Shown: positions 1 through 6,429 of the stretch, piece after piece
How positions within the stretch are numbered: the stretch's first letter is position 1
Layout: every line of letters begins with the position of its first letter
Assembly: GCA_937864255.1 (NCBI GenBank)
Contig: CALMIT010000595.1
Span: 1 to 9,993, forward strand
From: an uncultured Saprospiraceae bacterium
Lineage (GTDB): Bacteria; Bacteroidota; Bacteroidia; Chitinophagales; Saprospiraceae
Direction of reading: 5' to 3'
DNA: 9,993 bases
Notes under the pieces: generated by a model
Databases searched by the model: none
What the model was told of the DNA's origin: nothing
What the model saw: the letters and a program-made list of their open reading frames with translations, nothing else
Made by a program: the position numbers and the translations under genes

Positions 1-246
1 ATCATTCAATTACCGACTCAAAACAAGAGTTGGCAGATTTTGTATAAACCGACGCGCCGGACGCTCATAATCATTGGGGTTGACGACCTCGAATTTAATT
101 TGCAGGGCGCTCCGCTTAGCACCCCGGATTGCGGCGTTTATGGCAGTGACATGCGAAAATTTAACGTGACGCTCATCAGGCAGGCGACTAATCTGGTGCT
201 TTATATGACGCCGAAAGCCGGGAGTGGAAAAGTGGATGATATTTAG
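1..246 (+). CDS. Possible 3' end of an unrecognised gene (left edge partial)
   Basis: The plus frame is open from the first base to a TAG at 244-246, giving 81 residues with no start required inside the window. I recognise no domain. The visible part has hydrophobic patches (around LIIIGVDDLEF), a single cysteine in TPDCGVYGSD and an acidic end, GKVDDI. About 64 percent of its codons begin with a purine, which fits a coding frame better than the competing minus-strand frame (10-324, about 54 percent, rich in Arg and His, overlapping the neighbouring gene by 58 bases). If real, it converges with the minus-strand gene ending at 267, leaving only 20 bases between the two stops. With so little sequence this is a weak call, and the stretch could be non-coding. 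Confidence 0.38.
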   Translation: MIQLPTQNKSWQILYKPTRRTLIIIGVDDLEFNLQGAPLSTPDCGVYGSDMRKFNVTLIRQATNLVLYMTPKAGSGKVDDI

Positions 247-265
247 CCGGTTCTTATGAAGTGTC

Positions 266-283
266 TTTACAAATCTTTGTAAA
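266..283. repeat. Short AT-rich inverted repeat at the 3' end of the minus gene
   Basis: TTTACAAA and TTTGTAAA are perfect reverse complements separated by two bases, so as a hairpin this would be about 7 base pairs with a 4-base loop. It spans the stop codon of the minus-strand gene. No T-run follows on either strand, so it is not a standard intrinsic terminator. It encodes the last residues of that protein and may be coincidental. Confidence 0.25.
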
Positions 284-1745
284 TCAGTTGAATAGGCTTG
301 TTTTCTTTTTTTGAATACAGCCAAAAGCGGAATAAATCGTAGAAAATCGGCAGTCTTTTTTCTGTGTTTTTCAGTTCGTTTATCTGCTCCAAAAATTTAC
401 CTGCCGAGCCTCTCTGCTCAATTTTTCCGGTCAGGAATAAATCCTTGATTTTGTCAAAAAACCAAAGGTCAACTTTGCCGAAAGGCAGACTTTTTTTAGA
501 TTTCAAAATCCGCTGCACTGAGCGGTAAAAATTTTCCAGATCTTCCGATTTTTCAGATTCCAGGAGACAAATAAATTTTAAGAGAACGGCCGCCACTTGT
601 ATATCTTGTCGCACCTGGCTGCCGCGGTAATCGAGTATTTTTTCCAACCAACGCTCACTTTGCTCAAAATCGTCCTGCAAAAAACAAGCGGAAGCCACTT
701 GGTAAAGCAGCGAAATTTTGGTGCGATCTTTTACGAGGTAATTTTTCAGCCCGCTGTCCACTTCTTTCACCAGTTGATTCAGTTTTAAAAAATCGCCTTG
801 TTGCAAATAATAGTTGAACTGGTAAATCATAATCCGCTGAAACATCAGATTTTTTTCGTGGAAAGTTTCCGGGCTTTCATTTTCCAGCCTTTCCAGCAGC
901 GAGCGCATTTGCGCTATTTTGCCCGTCGCGCGATACACCGCGAGCAGGTTGGAAAGGTCGGCGATGTAGCGAAAAAATTCATCGTTTTTGATGTCTGGAT
1001 TTTTGTCCCACCATTCGACCGTTTTTAAAAAATAACTTTCCGATTTTTCAGACTCGCCCAGCAGGTGGTAAAAAAAAGCGTTGACTTGCAAAAACCGGTG
1101 CTCGGCATTTTTGCCCTCAGGCACGGTCCAGCTTTGCGGCGAAAGCTCCTGCGCGAGATTTTCCTTTTCGGCTTCTTTTGAATATTGAAAAACGCTGGCC
1201 ACATCCAGCGAAATGCGGTCGTACAAATCCAGGTAATGAAACTCGTCTTTGACCGACCGCACCAGGTCATCTTTTTCAGCTTTGAGGTTTTGAAAATTCT
1301 CCCGGAAGCGCTTCATCTCACTTTCTTTGTAGAGCCTTCTTTCTTCGCGGTTGATTTCGAGGCGTGAAAGGCTGTCGCCCAAAGATTCTGCCATCAATTT
1401 TGCGCTTTGCAATCTTTCCTCACATTGGTCGTAAAGTCCGCGTTCGTACAAAAATTTTGCATCCAGAATTCGCTCTTTGATCTGCGCGGCTTTCGATTTC
1501 GGACTTCTGTAATCGCGCATGGATTGTAAAATGGATTCGTATAAATAGGCTTTGTCGCTCGATAAATTCGGGAATTGTTGCCGCAAAGCAGATTCATCAA
1601 AATCTGCCATCTCATTATAAGCCTGAAAAAGCTGGACGTAGTTACTGCTTTTTGCGCCGCTTTTTTGCGCGTCGAGGCTGAAATAGCGCTTCTCAGACTT
1701 TGACAGGCTTTTGATCAATTTGTACAAATCGTCTCTTCCTCGCAT
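267..1745 (-). CDS. Helical-repeat (TPR-like) protein of unknown function
   Basis: This gene encodes 492 residues, starting at an ATG (1745-1743) with no clear Shine-Dalgarno sequence, as is common in Bacteroidota, and ending in TAA at 267-269. The protein looks soluble: no signal peptide or membrane segment is visible. It is rich in Leu, Glu, Lys and aromatic residues in a pattern typical of stacked helix pairs, for example FYHLLGESEKSESYFLKTVEW (around 225-245) and CFLQDDFEQSERWLEKILDY (around 353-372), both resembling TPR helix-turn-helix units. The N-terminal stretch LIKSLSKSEKRYFSL (residues 10-24) resembles, from memory, the opening of a set of Bacteroidota hypothetical proteins of similar length. 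No catalytic motif is seen, so a scaffold or protein-interaction role is the most that can be inferred. It is transcribed away from the polysaccharide operon and separated from it by about 1.1 kb, so a functional link is not implied. Confidence 0.88.
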   Translation of the reverse strand: MRGRDDLYKLIKSLSKSEKRYFSLDAQKSGAKSSNYVQLFQAYNEMADFDESALRQQFPNLSSDKAYLYESILQSMRDYRSPKSKAAQIKERILDAKFLYERGLYDQCEERLQSAKLMAESLGDSLSRLEINREERRLYKESEMKRFRENFQNLKAEKDDLVRSVKDEFHYLDLYDRISLDVASVFQYSKEAEKENLAQELSPQSWTVPEGKNAEHRFLQVNAFFYHLLGESEKSESYFLKTVEWWDKNPDIKNDEFFRYIADLSNLLAVYRATGKIAQMRSLLERLENESPETFHEKNLMFQRIMIYQFNYYLQQGDFLKLNQLVKEVDSGLKNYLVKDRTKISLLYQVASACFLQDDFEQSERWLEKILDYRGSQVRQDIQVAAVLLKFICLLESEKSEDLENFYRSVQRILKSKKSLPFGKVDLWFFDKIKDLFLTGKIEQRGSAGKFLEQINELKNTEKRLPIFYDLFRFWLYSKKENKPIQLIYKDL

Positions 1746-1792
1746 GGGCTGTTAAGAAATTCTTTGGGTTTGAAAAGTTTAATTGTTAAATT

Positions 1793-1836
1793 TTATCAAA
1801 GATTATGATTTTTTTTAAATCTTAGAAATTTGATAA
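1793..1836. repeat. Imperfect inverted repeat upstream of the minus-strand gene
   Basis: TTATCA (1793-1798) pairs with TGATAA (1831-1836), and AAGATT (1799-1804) pairs with AATCTT (1818-1823). This gives a 12-pair stem interrupted by a 7-base bulge on one side, with a 13-base loop. It lies about 50 bases upstream of the minus gene's ATG, where an operator or 5' UTR hairpin could sit. The region is so AT-rich that chance pairing is quite possible. Confidence 0.25.
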
Positions 1837-2018
1837 TGTGCAGAATGGATTAGAAAATAAATTTTTACTCATTCGTATTATTTTTTGATAAAAAGACTTG
1901 AAAACCAAAATATTATGACTAAGCGACTCCGGTTTTAAATGTATCCCCTTTCGATGTTTCTATTTTTTGAAATACTATTTTTCAAAGTTTAGAAACCTCA
2001 ACTTTTGGCTGTTTTTGG

Positions 2019-2050
2019 TTTGGGGAGGCTTGTATCCCCGCTTACCTTTG
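2019..2050 (+). promoter_or_regulatory. Candidate Bacteroidota sigma-A promoter (TTTG-N20-TACCTTTG)
   Basis: TTTG at 2019-2022 and TACCTTTG at 2043-2050 match the Bacteroidota housekeeping promoter (TTTG or TTG near -33, TAnnTTTG near -7), with a 20-base spacer inside the accepted range. Transcription would start near 2057. The spacer contains the palindrome GGGGA (2022-2026) / TCCCC (2035-2039), which could be an operator. No protein gene follows closely; the next strong signal downstream is the terminator at 2459-2508. One exact -7 element per kilobase is expected roughly by chance, so the support comes from the combined spacing and the downstream signals. Confidence 0.5.
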
Positions 2051-2247
2051 TTTCGTCAATTAAACAAAAAAGATTTCTAAAAGAGGAAATCAAAGTTGAA
2101 ATGTAGAATTCCACGAAAGCCGACTAAGAAAAGTGTCACAATTTTAGTTTCGTCGCCTTCAAGTGTTTAGTTCATGGGATGCCTAAACATACTTTTACGG
2201 AGAAAACTACAGAAATTAGAATTTGATACAATATTTTCAGGTCGGCA

Positions 2248-2299
2248 CATCGTTTATGAGCGCTCATTTGAGAAAACATTTTAGGAGCACTAAACGATG
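2248..2299 (+). repeat. Long stem-loop in the intergenic region
   Basis: CATCGTTTA (2248-2256) is the exact reverse complement of TAAACGATG (2291-2299). Inside it, after a 3-base bulge, G2260 pairs with C2290, then one mismatch, then GCTC (2262-2265) pairs with GAGC (2285-2288). The result is a nested stem of about 14 pairs closing an apical loop of about 19 bases. There is no T-run after it, so it is not a terminator. It lies between the candidate promoter and the terminator, consistent with a folded RNA element, although a DNA-level palindrome is not excluded. Confidence 0.45.
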
Positions 2300-2458
2300 A
2301 GAACTGGGAGCACCCATTTTATTTACAGGAGGGAAGCAAGGCTTATTCGTGCAGCATGATTTGGCGGATACGGAAGTCGTTTACAGTCAATGATTTTCCA
2401 AAAGGCGTAAGTCCTTAATTCTCACTAACCGATGTTGAATTAACTCTCTTTGGGTTTT

Positions 2459-2508
2459 GCCGGACGGTACTAGAAAATTTGGTGGAGGCTAGCCGTCCGG
2501 CCTTTTTT
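2459..2508 (+). terminator. Strong intrinsic terminator with no coding gene before it
   Basis: GCCGGACGG (2459-2467) pairs perfectly with CCGTCCGGC (2493-2501). After a 2-base bulge (TA, 2468-2469), CTAG (2470-2473) pairs with CTAG (2489-2492), leaving a 15-base loop. Six T residues follow at 2503-2508. The GC-rich stem followed by a T-run is the classic plus-strand intrinsic terminator. The bases before the stem are T-rich rather than A-rich, so it should not work on the minus strand. The nearest plus-strand gene upstream, if it exists, ended at 246, so the terminator must serve a transcript that starts inside the intergenic region. Confidence 0.85.
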
Positions 2509-2627
2509 ATTGTGCTATTCTTTTTAATCTTTCCTGCCTCGATTCGCCAAACTTTTCGTTCGAAATCTCAAAAGTAATTTGTTGTCAAAAATAACCTTAA
2601 CTGTCACAGCAGGGTTAATTTTTGAAA

Positions 2628-2661
2628 TTGTTTTTTTCTGCTGCAAAATTGTCTAAATTTG
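2628..2661 (+). promoter_or_regulatory. Weaker candidate promoter for the polysaccharide operon
   Basis: TAAATTTG at 2654-2661 matches the Bacteroidota -7 element. The only upstream TTG in reach is at 2628-2630, giving a 23-base spacer at the long end of the tolerated range; a T-run at 2631-2637 lies at the more usual distance. If used, transcription would start about 155 bases before the ATG at 2825, downstream of the terminator at 2459-2508, so the operon would not need read-through of that terminator. Confidence 0.35.
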
Positions 2662-2824
2662 CTGCCGTACTCTTCCCAAAAGAAGGGTATTTTCATTGTC
2701 AGGCTTTCATTTCCGAATACTTCTCCCCATTTTCAGAAAAATTGCCTACATATTTGCACTGTGATTGCGCACCCTCCGGTATTTTAAAAAACATACTTAC
2801 TCAGAGAAAACACCAGGTCTGAAT

Positions 2825-5011
2825 ATGGACGTGCGTTACTTTTTAAACATTCTTTGGAAAAGAAAATGGCTTTTATTTGCGGTGATCGCCGCTACGGCCG
2901 TTTTGACCTACCTGCTTGCCAGCCAGCTTGCCAAAACTTATCGCTCCAATGCGATCCTTTCCACCGGAATTATTGAGTACAAAGGGGTGAATGTGGAAAA
3001 GGAAAATCCTTTTATCCAACAATTTCAGGTGACCAATGCTTTTGACAACCTGAAGGAGGCGATGCTCAGCCGCTCTACACTCAAGCTGCTGACCAAAAGG
3101 CTGTTGCAACATGATTTGCAAATGGACAGCACGGCAAAACCATTCAGGCTGCTGACATCGCAGTCCGAGCCGGTTTCAAAAGAAAAGCTCAGCGAATTTG
3201 CCCGCAATCTGGATTTGAAAGAAGAGGATTATTTGCAAAAAGATGAACTGAATCCCGAAAAAACACGCATGTTGAACCAGTTGGCAGCTTCGTTGAAATA
3301 CGATTATGAATCGCTTCGCGAGCATCTGGTGGTAAAACGAATAGGCGAAACGGATTACCTGGATATAGAGTTTACTTCCGAAAATCCGGAGCTTTCTTAC
3401 TTCACGGTAAATGTTTTTTGTGAGGAAATTTTGAAACTGGACAAGTCAATTCAGACGAGCGAAGAATCTTCGGCAGTGAATTTTTACAAAACGCTGGTGG
3501 TGGAAAAGAAAAAAAATCTGGACGACATCAGTTATCAACTCAACAGGTATAGAGCTAACAAAAACCTGGTCAACCTTGAAGAGCAAACGAAAAGTATTGT
3601 CGGCCAACTGCGCGAGTTGGAACTTCTCCGCGAACAAAACAAAAAAAACATTCCCTCCCTACAGGAAAATATCAATAATCTTGATCATTATCTCAAACGC
3701 ACCGCGAAAATAAACGCCGACAATTACTCAAAATCTGTCTGGCAAAATGAAGATATTCAGGAACTCGATCAGCAAATTACTCAGTACAATGAGTTGTACA
3801 TTTCGACCGGACGGAAAAATGAAAATTTGCAAACCAAACTTACTGACCTGAGAGAAAAACGCAGGGACTTGGCGGGCAAACTGGCATCGCGGGAAGTGGA
3901 AGATGCCACGGAGAATGCCCGGCAAAACCGTGATTTGCTTGATAAAAAAATTGATAAAGAACTTGAACTGCTTACCGCAAAAGAAAGCGTGAAGTCTTTG
4001 GACAAAGAAATTTCCAAACTCAAATCGAAACAAAACAGCCTTGTCAGCGACGACGCTTATATCGGCAATTTGGAGCAGCAACTCGAAATAGCACGGAAGG
4101 AATATTTTGACGTGGTAGATAAATTGCACCAGGCCGAGCAGCTTTCCAAAAAGCCGGATTCGCGGCTAAGTATTATCGAACCGGCAACGCTGCCCGAAAA
4201 ACCCGAGCCGTCGAAAAAAATACTGTTGTCAGCTTTCGCGGGCGCTTCATCGGGCATCCTGGCGACCATTTTTCTTTTTGTACTCGCTTTTTTTGACAAC
4301 AGCCTGAGTACGCCTTTTAAATTTAGAAACACAACGGGCTTGCCGCTCATCGGTGCAATTAAAAAATTAAGCAAGCGCGAATCGGATTTGCAGGCTGTCT
4401 TTTTTGACAATCTAAACGGCGAAGGAGTTTCCGATTTTCGCGAAACGCTGCGCAAGATTCGATTTGCCATCGAAACAAGCGGCGCAAGCAATTTTCTGAT
4501 CACCAGCACGCAAAAAAATGTAGGCAAATCTTTTTTTACGCTCGCGCTGGCCTATTCATTGAGCCTCAACAAGCGCCGTGTTTTGATAATTGACGCCAAT
4601 TTTAAAAATAACACACTGAGTGCTTTTCAGAATTTTTATTTTCCTGATCTCGGGTTTTTTACCGGCAAGGATTCATCTAAAACGGAGGGGCGCAAAGCTT
4701 TGCCGGAAAATATAAAAGTGCTGGGAAATCCCGGGTTAAATATGTCTCCGACCGAGGCGCTTGCCGGACAGGATTTTGTCAAAGCGCTTTATGATCTGGC
4801 GGATCATTTTGACTACGTGCTGATGGAAGGTCCGGCATTGAATGATTTTGCCGATTCGCGTGAACTGGCGCTGTTTGCCGAAAAAATTATCTGCGTATTT
4901 GGCGCTACGCAGTCGCTTCACGAGGCGGATAAAGATTCTATCAAATTTTTGACTGCACAGGAAAATAAATTTATGGGCAGCATACTCAATAAGGTTGAAA
5001 AGATTGATTGA
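2825..5011 (+). CDS. Wzc/GumC-type polysaccharide chain-length and export protein with degenerate tyrosine-kinase domain
   Basis: I chose the ATG at 2825 (728 residues) because MDVRYFLNILWKRKW is the usual opening of this family; an in-frame TTG at 2765 would add 20 residues unlike the family. Order of parts: first membrane span about residues 15-32; periplasmic Wzz-type region; long coiled coil about 200-440; GNVR-like proline-rich stretch around RLSIIEPATLPEKPEP (448-462); second span about 466-490; then a cytoplasmic P-loop domain. FRETLRKIRFAI (548-559) matches the conserved helix before the kinase core. Walker A is STQKNVGKS (561-569). Walker A' is VLIIDANF (586-593), where the usual second Asp is Asn. 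The Walker B position reads YVLMEGP (664-670), with Glu for the usual Asp. The protein ends at NKVEKID with no tyrosine cluster. By family knowledge it sits in the inner membrane and controls chain length and export; kinase activity is doubtful. It is the first gene of the operon. Confidence 0.9.
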   Translation: MDVRYFLNILWKRKWLLFAVIAATAVLTYLLASQLAKTYRSNAILSTGIIEYKGVNVEKENPFIQQFQVTNAFDNLKEAMLSRSTLKLLTKRLLQHDLQMDSTAKPFRLLTSQSEPVSKEKLSEFARNLDLKEEDYLQKDELNPEKTRMLNQLAASLKYDYESLREHLVVKRIGETDYLDIEFTSENPELSYFTVNVFCEEILKLDKSIQTSEESSAVNFYKTLVVEKKKNLDDISYQLNRYRANKNLVNLEEQTKSIVGQLRELELLREQNKKNIPSLQENINNLDHYLKRTAKINADNYSKSVWQNEDIQELDQQITQYNELYISTGRKNENLQTKLTDLREKRRDLAGKLASREVEDATENARQNRDLLDKKIDKELELLTAKESVKSLDKEISKLKSKQNSLVSDDAYIGNLEQQLEIARKEYFDVVDKLHQAEQLSKKPDSRLSIIEPATLPEKPEPSKKILLSAFAGASSGILATIFLFVLAFFDNSLSTPFKFRNTTGLPLIGAIKKLSKRESDLQAVFFDNLNGEGVSDFRETLRKIRFAIETSGASNFLITSTQKNVGKSFFTLALAYSLSLNKRRVLIIDANFKNNTLSAFQNFYFPDLGFFTGKDSSKTEGRKALPENIKVLGNPGLNMSPTEALAGQDFVKALYDLADHFDYVLMEGPALNDFADSRELALFAEKIICVFGATQSLHEADKDSIKFLTAQENKFMGSILNKVEKID

Positions 5012-5059
5012 AAAAGTGTGCGCGCAGCATTTTATTCGAACTAACGAAAAAGAAACACT

Positions 5060-6418
5060 TTGAAAAATTATTGGCTCAAGTCGGGTTTGCTGAGTTTGAT
5101 GGAAAAATTTTCTGTGCAGGTTTTTGCTTTCGGCAGCGTTTTTTTTCTGTTCAGAGGTTTGAGCAAAGAAGCATTCGGTGCCTGGGCAATTTTTCTCACC
5201 ATCGCAGCAATAATTGAAGTAGCCCGCATCGGACTTTTGCAAAATGCGCTTGTCAAACATCTCTCGGTAGCTGATGAAACCGAATACGCCAAAATTACCA
5301 CAGCTTCACTTTTTATCAATTTGCTGATTACTTCGCTTACTGTTTTGTCGCTTTTTTGGCTGGCAGATCCGGTCGCGATTTTCCTGGAAATTGACGGACT
5401 TGCGCCGCTGTTGCGCATCTACGCGCTCACCAATATTTGCCTTTTTCCCTTTTTTCAACTCAATTATATTCAACAGGCAAATCTCGATTTCAAGGGTATT
5501 TTCTGGAGCAATTTTGCGCGGCAGGGTGTGTTTTTCACTTTCGTACTTTCTATTTTTTTACAAAATGAAAAATTTGACCTGATAGCGCTGGCAGAATTTC
5601 AAATCGTGAGCGCCCTGGTTGGCTCTGTGGTCGCTTTTATTTTTTGTAAAAAATTTCTTCGTTTCAGTATTTCGCTGGACTGGCATTGGGTGAAAGAACT
5701 GCTTCGCTACGGTATTTTTGTTTTTGGCACCAACGCCACGACGCAACTTTTCAAAAGCACAGATAAATTTCTTTTGGGTAAAATTCCGGTGGCCGGGCCA
5801 GTGGGCGTCGCGATTTATGAGGCGGCGATAAAAATCACCAACCTTACGGATGTGCCTACGTTTTCGATGGCTTCCATCCTTTTTCCGCAAAGCGCGCGTC
5901 GTGCCGCGGATGGAAATAACGGCGTTAAAAATCTATACGAAAAAGCCGTGGGCGCTATTCTCGCCTTCATGATTCCCGCCATTTTACTGGTGTGGATTTT
6001 TGCACATTACATCATCTGGTTTGTAGCCGGCGCACAATATCTTGATGTCGTTCCGATTTTGCGCATCACAATGCTTTATGGTTTGTTTATGCCTTTTGCG
6101 GTGCAATTTGGCACCGTTCTCGACTCGATAGGTCTACCCAAGATCAACTTTTATTTCACCCTCGCCAATTTGATTTTGCTGGGCGCCATTGACTACTTTT
6201 TTATCTGGGGATTTGGCACCATCGGCGCGGCTTACGGCACTTTGCTGGCTTATGCCGTTTCGTTTGTCTATATGCAGTTTTATTTGTATAAAAAATTGAA
6301 AACCAATCCTTTAAATGCTTTTTTCTACATGGTTGAATTTTATAAAAAAGGAATTTTTCATATTCAAAACCTGCGTTTGAATTATGGAAATTTCAGAAAA
6401 TCGAAAATTGTAAATTAA
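5060..6418 (+). CDS. Wzx-type oligosaccharide flippase (MOP superfamily)
   Basis: This gene encodes 452 residues, close to the family's usual length, and would flip the lipid-linked repeat unit across the inner membrane. There are about 12 or more hydrophobic segments, e.g. around 18-32, 41-57, 80-100, 121-133, 155-167, 181-195, 217-224, 298-320, 335-352, 365-383 and 388-410. The stretch around 233-280 (FKSTDKFLLGK, then IYEAAIKITNL, then ASILFPQSARRA) matches the typical MOP pattern of a KxDxxxLG loop followed by a Y-x-x-A helix and a VLFP-like motif. The start is TTG at 5060: no in-frame ATG lies between the upstream stop (5042-5044) and it, and the first ATG (5099) would remove WLKSGLLSLMEKFSVQ, part of the family's first helix. 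It begins 48 bases after the Wzc-like gene. The last 40 or so residues are basic and outside the membrane core. Confidence 0.9.
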   Translation: MKNYWLKSGLLSLMEKFSVQVFAFGSVFFLFRGLSKEAFGAWAIFLTIAAIIEVARIGLLQNALVKHLSVADETEYAKITTASLFINLLITSLTVLSLFWLADPVAIFLEIDGLAPLLRIYALTNICLFPFFQLNYIQQANLDFKGIFWSNFARQGVFFTFVLSIFLQNEKFDLIALAEFQIVSALVGSVVAFIFCKKFLRFSISLDWHWVKELLRYGIFVFGTNATTQLFKSTDKFLLGKIPVAGPVGVAIYEAAIKITNLTDVPTFSMASILFPQSARRAADGNNGVKNLYEKAVGAILAFMIPAILLVWIFAHYIIWFVAGAQYLDVVPILRITMLYGLFMPFAVQFGTVLDSIGLPKINFYFTLANLILLGAIDYFFIWGFGTIGAAYGTLLAYAVSFVYMQFYLYKKLKTNPLNAFFYMVEFYKKGIFHIQNLRLNYGNFRKSKIVN

Positions 6419-6429
6419 CGGGACAACCC

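Larger units (their letters stand above)
2057..2508 (+). ncRNA. Predicted untranslated RNA or leader transcript
   Basis: This is a predicted transcript, not a recognised RNA family. It runs from the expected start point of the 2019-2050 promoter to the T-run of the terminator at 2503-2508, about 450 nt. It contains the long hairpin at 2248-2299 and no convincing coding frame. It could be a free-standing small RNA, or the attenuated leader of the polysaccharide operon that begins at 2825, with read-through controlled at the terminator. It does not show the hallmarks of tmRNA, RNase P RNA or SRP RNA that I would look for by eye. Both ends are inferred. Confidence 0.3.
1746..2824. other. Long intergenic region with promoter, hairpin and terminator signals
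   Basis: About 1.08 kb lies between two divergently oriented genes. No reading frame here is convincing; the longest open stretches are short and unrecognised. The left part (1746-1900) is very AT-rich and should hold the promoter of the minus-strand gene, although I find no exact consensus there. The middle (about 2019-2508) has a promoter match, a long hairpin and an intrinsic terminator, all in plus orientation. The right part (2509-2824) would be the immediate upstream region or second leader of the polysaccharide operon. No tRNA, CRISPR, insertion-sequence ends or known riboswitch motif was recognised by eye. Confidence 0.7.

Noticed and set aside
10..324. Minus-strand frame of 104 residues at the left edge
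   Set aside because: It overlaps the well-supported minus-strand gene by 58 bases in another frame, is rich in Arg and His, and has weaker coding statistics than the plus frame over the same bases.
2362..2375. GGCGGATACGG resembling the ops element (GGCGGTAGCG) of RfaH-controlled operons
   Set aside because: It matches only partly, the ops sequence is characteristic of enterobacteria rather than Bacteroidota, and no surrounding JUMPstart context is seen.
2043..2508. Known structural RNAs (tmRNA, RNase P RNA, SRP RNA) as the identity of the predicted transcript
   Set aside because: I see no CCA-ended acceptor-like pairing, no tag reading frame and none of the conserved core motifs of these RNAs; by eye only, so a covariance search should confirm.
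2622..2822. Plus-strand frame of 66 residues just before the operon
   Set aside because: The low-complexity, Phe/Lys/Ser-rich translation resembles AT-rich upstream DNA. Its ATG lies upstream of the candidate -7 element at 2654-2661, and nothing about it resembles a known protein.
4736..5260. Minus-strand frame of 174 residues across the Wzc-like/flippase junction
   Set aside because: It is antisense to two well-supported genes and has no recognisable motif.
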